DNA of 64,000 bases from Ramlibacter henchirensis (lineage in GTDB: Bacteria > Pseudomonadota > Gammaproteobacteria > Burkholderiales > Burkholderiaceae_C), in the NCBI RefSeq assembly GCF_004682015.1, contig NZ_SMLM01000001.1, positions 1,364,001-1,428,000 of the forward strand. The letters are read 5' to 3'. This document shows positions 38,628-47,829 of the stretch, one piece after another. Position 1 is the first letter of the stretch; each line of letters starts with the position of its first letter. Position numbers and translations under genes: made by a program. The notes beneath the pieces are model-generated. The model had not been told where the DNA came from, did not search any database, and saw only the letters and a program-made list of their open reading frames with translations.

Positions 38628-39965
38628 ATGCAATCCGACCCCACCCGCCAACCCGACGGCTCTTCCGCGCCTTCCGGCAGCGCTTCCGGCAACCGCCGCA
38701 TCGGCCGGCGCGGCATGCTGCTGGGCAGCCTGATCGCGCTGCTGATCGTCGCGGCGATCGCCGGGCTCGCCTGGGACCTGACGCGGCCGGGCGGCGGCCA
38801 GATCGCCGCGGCGATGCCCGGCGCGGCGAAACCTTCGCGCCCGGCGTCCGTCCCCGGCGGGCACGCCGGACCCGCGACCACGGTCGGCGTCGCCGCCGCC
38901 GAGCGCAGCGACATCCGCGTCACGCTGGAGGCGCTGGGCACGGTCGTGCCGCAGGCGACGGTGCGGGTGCGGCCGCAGGTGTCCGGGGTGCTGCAGCAGG
39001 TGCTCTACCGCGAGGGGCAGGTGGTGAAGAAGGGCGACCTGCTGGCCACCATCGACCCGCGCCAGTTCGAGATGGCGGTGCAGCAGGCCACCGGCCAGCG
39101 CATGCGAGACGAGGCGCAGCTGGATGCCGCGCGCGTCACGCTGCAGCGCTTCCGCACGCTGCTGCAGCAGGACTCGATCGCACGCCAGGAAGTGGACACG
39201 CAGGCCGCGCTGGTCAAGCAGCTGGAAGCGGCGGTGGTGATCTCCAAGGCCAATGAGGGAACGGCGCGGCTGAACCTGGGCTATACGCGCATCCACGCGC
39301 CCATCGGCGGGCGGGTCGGCCTGCGCACCGTCGACGTCGGCAACGTGGTCAGCGCCAGCGATGCCAACGGCGTGGCGCTGATCACGCAGCTGTCGCCGAT
39401 CGACGTGGAGTTCTCCATCCCGCAGGACCAGGCCGCGGCGCTCGCGCAGGAGACCAGCCGCGCGCCCATGCAGGTGCGCGCGCTGGACCGCACGCGCAGC
39501 ACGGTGCTGGAGACCGGCAGCTTCAGCTCCCTGGACAACCAGGTCGACACGCAGACCGGCACGGTGCGTGCCAAGGCGCGGTTCGCCAACGAGAAGAACC
39601 AGCTCTTCCCCAGCCAGTTCGTCAACGTGCAGCTGCACCTTCGCACCATCGAGGGCGCGGTCACGGTGCCGCTGGCCGCCGTGCGCACCGGAGCCAACGG
39701 CGACTACGTCTTCGTGCTGAACGACGGCCCCCCGCAGATGGCCACCGTGCGGCTGCGCAACGTGCAGCGCGGCCAGGCCACCGACGACAAGGTGCAGATC
39801 CTCAGCGGCCTCAAGCCCGGCGAGCGGGTGGTCACCGAAGGCGTGGACCGCCTGAAGGACGGCTTCCGCGTGCTGCTGCAGGGGCAGGGCGACGCGTTCG
39901 CCCCGAACGACGGACAACCCTCCGCGGCGCGCCAGGGACAGCAGCAGCGGCGAAGGCAGCAATGA
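38628..39965 (+). CDS. RND efflux periplasmic adaptor (membrane-fusion protein)
   Basis: 445 residues. An N-terminal membrane anchor (GMLLGSLIALLIVAAIAGLA) is followed by the lipoyl/barrel-sandwich halves (VRPQVSGVLQQVLYREGQVV and YTRIHAPIGGRVGLRTVDVG), a coiled-coil hairpin between them, and the beta-barrel region. The pattern is that of MdtA-type adaptors. It is coupled to the pump gene by a four-base overlap. A 24-base hairpin (GCCCCGCC stem) lies 55 bases upstream of the ATG. Confidence 0.9.
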   Translation: MQSDPTRQPDGSSAPSGSASGNRRIGRRGMLLGSLIALLIVAAIAGLAWDLTRPGGGQIAAAMPGAAKPSRPASVPGGHAGPATTVGVAAAERSDIRVTLEALGTVVPQATVRVRPQVSGVLQQVLYREGQVVKKGDLLATIDPRQFEMAVQQATGQRMRDEAQLDAARVTLQRFRTLLQQDSIARQEVDTQAALVKQLEAAVVISKANEGTARLNLGYTRIHAPIGGRVGLRTVDVGNVVSASDANGVALITQLSPIDVEFSIPQDQAAALAQETSRAPMQVRALDRTRSTVLETGSFSSLDNQVDTQTGTVRAKARFANEKNQLFPSQFVNVQLHLRTIEGAVTVPLAAVRTGANGDYVFVLNDGPPQMATVRLRNVQRGQATDDKVQILSGLKPGERVVTEGVDRLKDGFRVLLQGQGDAFAPNDGQPSAARQGQQQRRRQQ

Positions 39966-42900
39966 GCCCTTCGCGCGTCTTCATCCTGCGGCCGGTCGCC
40001 ACCTCGCTGCTGATGCTGGCCATCGTGCTGGCCGGCCTGGTGGGGCTGCGCCTGCTGCCGCTTTCGGCGCTGCCGCAGGTCGACTACCCGACCATCCAGG
40101 TGCAGACGCTGTACCCCGGCGCCAGCCCCGAGGTGATGGCGCAGACCGTCACCGCGCCGCTGGAGCGGCAGTTCGGCCAGATGCCCGGCCTGGCGCGCAT
40201 GAGTTCCACCAGCGCGTCGGGCGTTTCCATCGTCACGCTGCAGTTCGGCCTGGGCCTGGCCCTCGACGTCGCCGAACAGCAGGTGCAGGCCGCGATCAAC
40301 GCCGGCGCCTCGCTGCTGCCGGCCGACCTGCCGGCGCCGCCGGTGTATGCCAAGGTGAACCCGGCCGATGCGCCCGTGCTCACGCTCGCCGTCACGTCCG
40401 ACCAGCTGCCGCTGCCCGACGTGCAGAACCTGGTCAACACGCGGCTGGCGCTGAAGATCAGCCAGGTCTCGGGCGTCGGCCTGGTCACGCTGGCGGGCGG
40501 GCAACGGCCGGCAGTGCGCATCCAGGCCGACACGCGCGCGCTCGCGTCGTTCGGCCTCACGCTGGACAACGTGCGCACCACCATCAACTCCGCCAATGCC
40601 AACGGCGCCAAGGGCAGCATCGACGGGCCCACGCGCGCCTGGACCATCAACTCCAACGACCAGCTGCTGACGGCAAAGGACTACTCCGACCTGGTGGTCG
40701 CCTTCCGCAACGGCGCGCCGGTGCGCCTCGGGCAGGTGGCCAAGGTCGTGGAGAGCGCCGAGAACGTGAAGCTGGGCGCGTGGTCCGCGATTGCCGGGCA
40801 ACTGCAGCCCGCCATCGTCCTGAACGTGCAGCGCCAGCCCGGCGCCAACGTCATCGCCACGGTGGACGCCATCAAGCAGCGGCTGCCCGAGCTCACCGCG
40901 GGCCTGCCGCCATCGCTCAAGGTGGACGTGCTGTCCGACCGCACCACCGGCATCCGCGCGTCGGTGCACCACGTGCAGATCGAGCTGGTGCTGGCCGTGG
41001 TGCTCGTGGTGCTGGTGATCTTCGCGTTCCTGCACAGCCCCCGCGCCACGCTGATCGCCAGCCTCGCGGTGCCGATCTCGCTGGTGGGCACTTGCGGCGT
41101 GATGTACCTGCTGGGCTACAGCCTGAACAACCTCTCGCTCATGGCGCTGACGATCGCGACGGGCTTCGTGGTGGATGACGCGATCGTGATGATTGAGAAC
41201 ATCCAGCGCCACGTGGAGATGGGCAAGAAGCCGATGCAGGCCGCGATGGAAGGCGCCAGCGAGATCGGCTTCACCATCATCTCGCTGACGGTGTCGCTGG
41301 TGGCGGTGCTGATCCCGCTGCTGTTCATGGGCGACGTGGTCGGGCGCCTGTTCCGCGAGTTCGCCGTCACGCTCGCCATCACCATCCTGATCTCGGCGGT
41401 GGTGTCGCTGACGCTGGTGCCCATGATGTCGGCGCGCTGGCTCAAGGCGCATCCCGGCGGTGAGGCAGCGGGCACCGGCCTTGGGGCGCGGCTCGCGCGC
41501 CAGTTCGACCGCCTGATCGGTTTCTACGACCGCGGCCTGCGCTGGGTGCTGGCGCGCCAGCGTTTCACCCTGCTGGTGGCGCTGGCGACCTTCGTGCTCA
41601 CGGTGCTGCTCTACATCGTGATCCCCAAGGGCCTCTTCCCGACGCAGAACACCGGCCAGCTGCAGGCGCGCGTGGAGACGCAGGAGTCGATCTCCTTCCC
41701 GCGCATGGCGCAGCTGCAGCAGGACGTGGCGCGCGCGCTGATGGAGGACCCCGAGGTCACCAGCATCGCCAGCTTCGTCGGCGTCGACGCGGCCAACAAC
41801 ACCATGCTGCACACCGGCCGCATGCTGATCAACCTGCAGGGCAGCCGTGGCGACCAGCGCGAGCTGATGGAGCGGCTGCGGGAGAGGGCACAGCGCGTCG
41901 CGGGCGTCACGTTCTACCTGCAGCCGGTGCAGGACCTCACCATCGATGCGGAGTCCGGGCCCACGCAGTTCCGCTTCTCGCTCGAAGGCTCCGATACGGC
42001 GACCGTGAACGACTGGGCCAACCGGCTGGTGGAGCGCCTGCGCTCAGTGCCGCAGGTACGCAATCCGGTCACCGATGCCGGCGCCAGCGGCGCGGCGGTG
42101 TACGTGGACATCGACCGCGACACGGCGGCGCGGCTGAACATCACGGCGGCCGCCATCGACGAGGCGCTGTACAGCGCCTTCGGCCAGCGCATCGTCTCGA
42201 CCATCTTCACGCAGACCAACCAGTACCGCGTGATCCTGGAGGCGCGGCCCGAGGCGGCGCCCACGCCCGACGCGCTAGCCGGCATCCAGTTGCGCACGTC
42301 GTCCGGCGAGCCGACGCCGCTGTCGGCCGTGGCGCGCATCGTCGAGCGGCGCGCGCCGCTGCAGATCACGCACGTGGCGCAGTACCCGGCGGCCACCGTG
42401 GGATTCGACACGGCGACGGGCGTCTCGCTGGGCAAGGCCGTGGATGCGATCCGTGCGACGGCCAGGGAGATGGGGCTGCCCGCCAGCCTGACCATGACGT
42501 TCCTGGGCGCTTCCGGCGCCTACGAGGCCTCGCTGACCAACCAGCTCTGGCTCATCCTGGCGGCGATCGTCTGCGTCTACATCGTGCTGGGCGTGCTGTA
42601 CGAGAGCTACGTGCATCCGCTGACGATCCTCTCGACGCTGCCGTCGGCGGGCGTGGGCGCGTTGCTCGCCCTCATGCTGACCGGCAACGACCTGGGCGTG
42701 ATCGGGATCATCGGCATCATCCTGCTGATCGGCATCGTGAAGAAGAACGCGATCATGATGATCGACTTCGCCATCGACGCGCAGCGCAACGAAGGCAAGC
42801 CGGCGCAGGAGGCGATCCACCAGGCCGCGCTGCTGCGCTTCCGGCCGATCCTGATGACGACGCTCGCGGCCCTGTTCGCGGCGGTGCCGCTGATGCTGGG

Positions 42901-43117
42901 ATGGGGCGAGGGCGCGGAGTTGCGGCGTCCGCTCGGTCTGGCCATCTTCGGCGGGCTGGTGGTGAGCCAGCTGTTGACGCTGTTCACGACGCCGGTGATC
43001 TACCTTGGATTCGAGAAGCTGGGGCGGCGCGGGCGTGCTTCTACTCCCTCCCCCGCCGGGGGAGGGTTGGGGTGGGGGCGCGCCGCGCCCGGATCTCCGC
43101 GCGGGGGTGACGAGTGA
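39962..43117 (+). CDS. RND efflux pump, MdtB/MdtC-like inner-membrane subunit
   Basis: A 1051-residue HAE1-type pump with 12 helices and two large periplasmic loops. It starts FILRPVATSLLMLAIVLAG and has PQVDYPTIQVQTLYPGASPE, VDDAIVMIENI (the transmembrane helix 4 Asp pair), and GIVKKNAIMMIDFAIDAQR in helix 10. Family proteins end shortly after YLGFEKLGRR. Here the frame runs a further 28 residues through a GC-rich palindromic repeat (43044-43068) before a stop, giving a Gly/Pro-rich tail. With its adaptor it probably exports drugs or bile-salt-like amphiphiles. No outer-membrane channel gene is next to it. Confidence 0.92.
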   Translation: MSPSRVFILRPVATSLLMLAIVLAGLVGLRLLPLSALPQVDYPTIQVQTLYPGASPEVMAQTVTAPLERQFGQMPGLARMSSTSASGVSIVTLQFGLGLALDVAEQQVQAAINAGASLLPADLPAPPVYAKVNPADAPVLTLAVTSDQLPLPDVQNLVNTRLALKISQVSGVGLVTLAGGQRPAVRIQADTRALASFGLTLDNVRTTINSANANGAKGSIDGPTRAWTINSNDQLLTAKDYSDLVVAFRNGAPVRLGQVAKVVESAENVKLGAWSAIAGQLQPAIVLNVQRQPGANVIATVDAIKQRLPELTAGLPPSLKVDVLSDRTTGIRASVHHVQIELVLAVVLVVLVIFAFLHSPRATLIASLAVPISLVGTCGVMYLLGYSLNNLSLMALTIATGFVVDDAIVMIENIQRHVEMGKKPMQAAMEGASEIGFTIISLTVSLVAVLIPLLFMGDVVGRLFREFAVTLAITILISAVVSLTLVPMMSARWLKAHPGGEAAGTGLGARLARQFDRLIGFYDRGLRWVLARQRFTLLVALATFVLTVLLYIVIPKGLFPTQNTGQLQARVETQESISFPRMAQLQQDVARALMEDPEVTSIASFVGVDAANNTMLHTGRMLINLQGSRGDQRELMERLRERAQRVAGVTFYLQPVQDLTIDAESGPTQFRFSLEGSDTATVNDWANRLVERLRSVPQVRNPVTDAGASGAAVYVDIDRDTAARLNITAAAIDEALYSAFGQRIVSTIFTQTNQYRVILEARPEAAPTPDALAGIQLRTSSGEPTPLSAVARIVERRAPLQITHVAQYPAATVGFDTATGVSLGKAVDAIRATAREMGLPASLTMTFLGASGAYEASLTNQLWLILAAIVCVYIVLGVLYESYVHPLTILSTLPSAGVGALLALMLTGNDLGVIGIIGIILLIGIVKKNAIMMIDFAIDAQRNEGKPAQEAIHQAALLRFRPILMTTLAALFAAVPLMLGWGEGAELRRPLGLAIFGGLVVSQLLTLFTTPVIYLGFEKLGRRGRASTPSPAGGGLGWGRAAPGSPRGGDE
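43044..43068. repeat. GC-rich palindromic repeat at the 3' end of the RND gene
   Basis: CTCCCTCCCCC-GCC-GGGGGAGGG, followed by TTGGGGTGGGGGC, is the same unit as in cobQ. It encodes the extra C-terminal tail of the pump. Confidence 0.8.
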
Positions 43118-43130
43118 ACCGGCTGTTTCT

Positions 43131-43331
43131 CCCTCTCCCCCTGGGAGAGGGCCGGGGTGAGGGCACGCGCGCGCTCCATGGGCCGCGGGGTTGGATGGGG
43201 GCCGGTGCGTGGCCCCCCCCCCCCCCCCCCCCCCCCGGGGGGGGGGGGGGGGGGGGGGCACGCCCCGCCCCTTGGTCCGCGCCCCCAGCCTCGCGCGTGC
43301 CCCCACCCTGCCCTCCCCCAGCGGGGGAGGG
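43131..43331. repeat. Inverted pair of GC-rich repeats around a C24-G22 tract
   Basis: The left unit (CCCTCTCCC-CCT-GGGAGAGGG at 43131-43151, then GGGGTGAGGGCACGCGC) and the right unit (GCGCGTGCCCCCACCCTG, then CCCTCCCCC-AGC-GGGGGAGGG at 43311-43331) face each other. At their centre lie 24 C (43213-43236) directly followed by 22 G (43237-43258). The outer units belong to the same family as the copies at 36.15 and 48.5 kb. The homopolymer core is unlike anything else in the window and may be an assembly artefact. Confidence 0.8.
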
Positions 43332-43368
43332 TTCCAATACCGCGAGTGCATCCGGTGCGCGATCCATT

Positions 43369-44937
43369 TCAAGCCTCCGCCGACCGGCCCTTGACCGCGA
43401 ACAACCCCTGCGGCCTCTTCTGGATGAACACCACGATCAGCACCAGCACCGCGATCTTGGCCAGCACCGCGCCGGCCCAACCTTCGATGAACTTGTTCAG
43501 GATGCCCAGCCCGAGCGCCGCGTACACCGTGCCGGCCAGCTGCCCCACGCCGCCCAGCACCACCACCATGAACGAATCGACGATGTAGGCCTGCCCGAGG
43601 TCCGGACCCACGTTGCCGATCTGGCTCAGGGCGCAACCCGCGAGACCCGCGATCCCGGAACCCAGCGCGAACGCATACGTGTCCACGCGCGCCGTGTTCA
43701 CGCCCATGCACGATGCGATCGGCCGGTTCTGCGTGACGCCGCGCACGAACAGGCCGAGCCGCGTGCGCGCGATCAGGAACGCCATGCCGAACAACACCGC
43801 GAAGGCGAAGCCGACGATGACGATCCGGTTCCAGGGCAGCTGCAGGTTGTCCATCAGCACCACGCCGCCGCTCATCCAGCGCGGGTTCTCCACCGCGACG
43901 TTCTGCGCGCCGAAGACGGTGCGCACCAGCTGCATCAGCATCAGGCTGATGCCCCAGGTGGCCAGCAGCGTCTCCAGCGGCCGGCCGTACAGGAAGCGGA
44001 TCACGCCGCGTTCGAGGATGGCGCCCACCAGCGCGGACGCGGCGAAGGCCACCGGCACCGCCGCCACCAGGTACCAGTCGAAGGCGCCCGGGAACCAGCT
44101 GCGGAACACGCCCTGGACGACGTACGTGGCGTAGGCGCCGATCATCATCAGCTCGCCGTGCGCCATGTTGATGACGCCCATCAGTCCGTAGGTGATGGCC
44201 AGTCCGAGCGCGACCAGCAGCAGGATGGAGCCCAGGCTGATACCCGAGAAGACCTGCGCCAGCCGGTCGCCCCAGGCCAGCGCCGAGTCGACCTGGCGCA
44301 GCGAGAGCTGGAGGGCGTGCTTCACGTCGGCTTCGCTTTCGTCGCGCAGGCGCTCGAGCAGCAGCGTCTTGGTGGTCGGGCTGCGGCTGCCCGAGAGCAG
44401 GCGTGCCGCTTCCAGGCGCTTGGCCTTGTCGCTGCTGCCCAGCAGGGCCGCTGCACGCACGAGCGCGAGCTGTTCCTTGATCGCATCGACCTTCTCGGCG
44501 GCGTAGGCCTTCTCGATCATCGGCAGCTTGGACTCGTCGGGCTCCTTCTGCAGGGCCGCGACAGCCTCGGCGCGCAGGTTGGCGTCGGGCGAGAAGAGCT
44601 TGATCGCAGCCAGCGCGGTGTCGATCTCGCCGCGCATCCGGTTGTTGCTCACGACATCCTCGGCGTCGGCGGGCACCTGGACGGGCGCGCCGCTGACGGG
44701 GTCCACGCCCTGGCCATCGCGAACGATGAACACCTTGTCGCCCGCAGCCTTCACCGCGTCATCGCCGAGGGCTTGCAGGAATGCGGTGGTCCTGTCGTCC
44801 GCGGTCGCGACGGCCTTGTTCAGCGCTTCGATGCGGGCGTCGGGCTCGCCGATGGCGATGGCCGTGGCTTCGGCCGCCGTGAGCGCATGGGCCTGCACGC
44901 TGAACGCGGCGGCGAGGAGAAGAAGGAGTCGCAACAT
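43369..44937 (-). CDS. urtB: Urea ABC transporter permease
   Basis: 522 residues. It has a signal-like first helix (LLLLLAAAFSVQAHA), then about 200 residues of periplasmic helical extension (ERLRDESEADVKHALQLSLR), typical of UrtB. The LivH-type permease domain begins ISLGSILLLVALGLAITYGL, with GVINMAHGELMMIGAYATYV and GLFVRGVTQNRPIASCMGVN. It follows urtA on the same strand with a repeat-bearing spacer of 147 bases. The usual partners urtC, urtD and urtE do not follow; instead the RND gene is convergent. Confidence 0.93.
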   Translation of the reverse strand: MLRLLLLLAAAFSVQAHALTAAEATAIAIGEPDARIEALNKAVATADDRTTAFLQALGDDAVKAAGDKVFIVRDGQGVDPVSGAPVQVPADAEDVVSNNRMRGEIDTALAAIKLFSPDANLRAEAVAALQKEPDESKLPMIEKAYAAEKVDAIKEQLALVRAAALLGSSDKAKRLEAARLLSGSRSPTTKTLLLERLRDESEADVKHALQLSLRQVDSALAWGDRLAQVFSGISLGSILLLVALGLAITYGLMGVINMAHGELMMIGAYATYVVQGVFRSWFPGAFDWYLVAAVPVAFAASALVGAILERGVIRFLYGRPLETLLATWGISLMLMQLVRTVFGAQNVAVENPRWMSGGVVLMDNLQLPWNRIVIVGFAFAVLFGMAFLIARTRLGLFVRGVTQNRPIASCMGVNTARVDTYAFALGSGIAGLAGCALSQIGNVGPDLGQAYIVDSFMVVVLGGVGQLAGTVYAALGLGILNKFIEGWAGAVLAKIAVLVLIVVFIQKRPQGLFAVKGRSAEA

Positions 44938-44990
44938 TGAAGGAGCCTGTGGGATGGACGGCACGCCGCCCATCGCGCAGGACCCGTCCT

Positions 44991-45074
44991 GTCGTCCCCG
45001 CGGAGGCGGGGACCCAGTGCTTCCTTTCAGATTCGAAGTCGGAAGCGCTGGATTCCCGCCTTCGCGGGAATGAC
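44991..45074. repeat. Inverted repeat between urtA and urtB (dRS3-like)
   Basis: Two 33-base arms (44991-45023 and 45042-45074) match as reverse complements at 27 of 33 positions. The second contains ATTCCC-N8-GGGAAT (45052-45071), the form of the widespread dRS3-type dispersed repeat of Proteobacteria. It folds into a compound hairpin in the urtA-urtB spacer and may stabilise urtA mRNA or reduce urtB expression. Confidence 0.75.
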
Positions 45075-45084
45075 GGCCGGGGGT

Positions 45085-46362
45085 TCAGACCTTCGATTTG
45101 CCGTCCGGCTCGTCTTTTTTCTTGTCGTTGCCGTCGATGAACGGCGACCACGGCTTCGCCTTCACCGGGCCCGGCGTCTTCCAGACGATGTTGAACTGCC
45201 CGTCGCCCTTCACCTCGCCGATGAACACCGGCTTGTGCAGGTGGTGGTTCTTCTCGTCCATCTTGGCCGTGAAGCCCGAGGGCGCCTTGAAGGTCTGGCC
45301 GGACATCGCGGCGATCACCTTGTCCACGTCGGTGGACTTGGCCTTTTCCACGGCCTGCTTCCACATGTAGACGCCGATGTAGGTGGCCTCCATCGGGTCG
45401 TTGGTCAGCGGCTTGTCCTTGTGGCCGGCGATGTTCTTGGCCTTCGCGTACGCGGCCCACTTCTTGGTGAACTCGTCGTTGGACGGGTTCTTGACCGACA
45501 TGAAGTAGTTCCAGGCCGCCAGGTGGCCCACCAGCGGCTTGGTGTCGACGCCGCGCAGCTCTTCCTCGCCCACCGAGAAGGCGACCACCGGGACGTCCTT
45601 GGCCTTCAGGCCCGCGTTGCCCAGTTCCTTGTAGAAGGGCACGTTGGAGTCGCCGTTGATGGTGGAGATGACGGCCGTCTTGCCGCCGGCGGAGAACTTC
45701 TTGATGTCGGCGACGATGGTCTGGTAGTCGCTGTGGCCGAACGGCGTGTACTTCTCTTCGATGTCGCTGTCCTTCACGCCCTTGGACTTCAGGAAGGCGC
45801 GCAGGATCTTGTTGGTGGTGCGGGGATAGACGTAGTCGGTGCCCAGCAGCACGAAGCGCTTGGCGCCGCCGCCTTCCTTGCTCATCAGATATTCCACCGC
45901 GGGAATCGCCTGCTGGTTCGGCGCCGCGCCCGTGTAGAACACGTTCTTGGACAGCTCTTCGCCCTCGTACTGCACGGGGTAGAACAGCAGGCCGTTGAGC
46001 TCCTCGACGACCGGCAGCACCGACTTGCGCGACACGCTGGTCCAGCAGCCGAAGAGGACGGCGACCTTGTCCTGGGTCAGCAGCTGCTTGGTCTTTTCGG
46101 CGAACAGCGGCCAGTTGGAGGCCGGGTCCACCACCACGGGCTCGAGCTTCTTGCCCAGCACCCCGCCCTTGGCATTGATCTCCTCGATGGCCATCAGGGC
46201 CGTGTCCTTGAGCACGGTCTCCGAGATGGCCATGGTGCCGGACAGGCTGTGCAGGATCCCGACCTTGATGGTGCCGCCGGACTGGGCCAGCGCGGGAAGG
46301 GAGGCGGTGCCCGCCAGGGCCACCGCGGCGGTCAACGCCTTGAGGGTGAATCGTCTTTGCAT
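45085..46362 (-). CDS. urtA: Urea ABC transporter substrate-binding protein
   Basis: A 425-residue periplasmic receptor with signal peptide RFTLKALTAAVALAGTASLP then ALAQS. It has the urea-specific signatures GTIKVGILHSLSGTMAISE, LFGCWTSVSRKSVLPVVEE and LFYPVQYEGEE, and a late MDEKNHHLHKPVFIGEV. It binds urea for the UrtBCDE permease. A GG-N10-GC sigma-54-like sequence lies about 130 bases upstream. The C-terminus is lysine-rich (GNDKKKDEPDGKSKV). Confidence 0.95.
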   Translation of the reverse strand: MQRRFTLKALTAAVALAGTASLPALAQSGGTIKVGILHSLSGTMAISETVLKDTALMAIEEINAKGGVLGKKLEPVVVDPASNWPLFAEKTKQLLTQDKVAVLFGCWTSVSRKSVLPVVEELNGLLFYPVQYEGEELSKNVFYTGAAPNQQAIPAVEYLMSKEGGGAKRFVLLGTDYVYPRTTNKILRAFLKSKGVKDSDIEEKYTPFGHSDYQTIVADIKKFSAGGKTAVISTINGDSNVPFYKELGNAGLKAKDVPVVAFSVGEEELRGVDTKPLVGHLAAWNYFMSVKNPSNDEFTKKWAAYAKAKNIAGHKDKPLTNDPMEATYIGVYMWKQAVEKAKSTDVDKVIAAMSGQTFKAPSGFTAKMDEKNHHLHKPVFIGEVKGDGQFNIVWKTPGPVKAKPWSPFIDGNDKKKDEPDGKSKV

Positions 46363-46490
46363 CTGCTGCGCTCCAAAGATGGAAGGGGACCGGGAGGTTG
46401 GGCCATCCGGGCGCTGCGCGCGCCGAATGGACGAGATCCATGCTAGGGAGCCGATCAGGCAGCGGGAATACGCCGCATGGCGTACGAGGC

Positions 46491-46507
46491 ATGCACGGAC
46501 CGTGCCC
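46491..46507 (-). promoter_or_regulatory. Candidate sigma-54 promoter for urtA
   Basis: On the minus strand: GGGCACGGTCCGTGCAT. GG and GC are 12 bases apart as in the -24/-12 consensus TGGCACG-N4-TTGCA, with G in place of T at two flanking positions. Transcription would start about 118 bases before urtA. The site lies within a short dyad, so chance is possible. Confidence 0.4.
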
Positions 46508-46650
46508 GGCCGTCCGTAACAAAGGCAAAACCTGCCCGGCCGTGAGGCAAAAAAGCCGTGTTCCTACAGGGGGTTGCAGGCGCGCTGGGCATCATGGCCC
46601 GGCACGCCCGTTGCCCAACGGGCATACGAACAAACCCCTCTGGAGCCCTC

Positions 46651-47802
46651 ATGCAGACATTGATCGTCTTTTGCCACCTGCGCTGGAATTTTGTCTACCA
46701 GCGCCCGCAACACCTGCTGTCTCGTCTGGGCTCGCGATGGCGCGTGGTGCTCATCGAGGAGCCGGTGACGGGCCAGGCCGAGCAGCGCCTGGAGCGCTTT
46801 TCCCCGGCCCCCGGCGTCGAGGTTTGGCGGCCTCATGTGCACGGCACTGCGCCGGGCTTCCACGACGACCACATCTCGGTGCTGCAGAAGTTCGTGAACG
46901 AGGCGATCGCGCAGCAGAAGATCACCGACTACTGGGTGTGGTTCTACACGCCGATGGCCGTGCCGCTGGCGGCCGAGCTCCAGCCGCGCGGCATCGTCTA
47001 CGACTGCATGGACGAGCTCACGCTCTTCAAGAACGCGCCGCGCCAGCTGGTCCAGCGCGAGAACGTCCTCTTCAAGGAAGCGGACCTGGTGTTCACCGGC
47101 GGGCCGAGCCTGTACCGCTCCAAAAAGGATCGGCATCCCAGCGTCCACTGCTTTCCGAGCAGCGTGGACGCGGCCCACTTCGCGCAGGTCGAGCGCGACC
47201 ATCCGCTGCAGGCGGAGCTGCCGCGCCCCCGGCTGGGCTACTGCGGCGTGATCGACGAGCGCATCAACATGCAGCTGATCGAGGCGATGGCGACCGCTCA
47301 TCCCGAGTGGCAGCTCATCATGGTCGGACCGGTGGTCAAGATCGACCCGATGGGTCTGCCGCGCCACGCCAACATCCACTGGCTGGGCCAGCAGGGCTAC
47401 CAGGACCTGCCGTCCTTCATCTGCGGATGGGACGTGTGCCTGATGCCTTTCGCGCTGAACGAGGCCACCCGCTTCATCAGCCCCACCAAGATGCTGGAAT
47501 ACATGGCCTGCGGCCGGCCTTCGGTCAGCACGCCCATCCGCGACGTGGTGGAGCCCTACGGCCACGTGGTGTCGATCGCCGAAACGCCGCAGGAGTACAT
47601 CCAGGCGTGCGAGCGCATCCTCGCGCGCAGCATCGACGAGCAGCGCGCCCACGCGGCCGAACTGGCCCAGGCCATCGCCAAGACCTCGTGGGACAAGACG
47701 GCCCAGCAGATGGCGCAGCTCATCGAGCAGGCCGACCGCGCCAAGGATGCGGCCGAGCGCGAAGCCGAGGGCGAGGACGAGACGCTTGCCAAGGTGGCCT
47801 GA
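46651..47802 (+). CDS. Glycosyltransferase family 1-like protein
   Basis: A 383-residue cytoplasmic GT-B fold glycosyltransferase. The start is at MQTLIVFCHLRWNFVYQRPQ. GIVYDCMDELTLFKNAP, LVFTGGPSLYRSKKDRHPSV and NIHWLGQQGYQDLP fit the N-lobe and hinge. The nucleotide-sugar segment is PFALNEATRFISPTKMLEYM, with the conserved E-x7-E-like pattern. Such proteins are often paired with, or fused to, UDP-galactopyranose mutase in related genomes; no such gene is present here. A 7-bp hairpin (46606-46623) precedes the gene. Confidence 0.82.
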   Translation: MQTLIVFCHLRWNFVYQRPQHLLSRLGSRWRVVLIEEPVTGQAEQRLERFSPAPGVEVWRPHVHGTAPGFHDDHISVLQKFVNEAIAQQKITDYWVWFYTPMAVPLAAELQPRGIVYDCMDELTLFKNAPRQLVQRENVLFKEADLVFTGGPSLYRSKKDRHPSVHCFPSSVDAAHFAQVERDHPLQAELPRPRLGYCGVIDERINMQLIEAMATAHPEWQLIMVGPVVKIDPMGLPRHANIHWLGQQGYQDLPSFICGWDVCLMPFALNEATRFISPTKMLEYMACGRPSVSTPIRDVVEPYGHVVSIAETPQEYIQACERILARSIDEQRAHAAELAQAIAKTSWDKTAQQMAQLIEQADRAKDAAEREAEGEDETLAKVA

Positions 47803-47829
47803 GGCCACTCATCACACAAGGAGCCGCAC

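Noticed and set aside
43114..44940. A 608-codon + strand frame running from the repeat through urtB
   Set aside because: It reads His/Gln/Arg-rich antisense of urtB and passes through the C/G tract.
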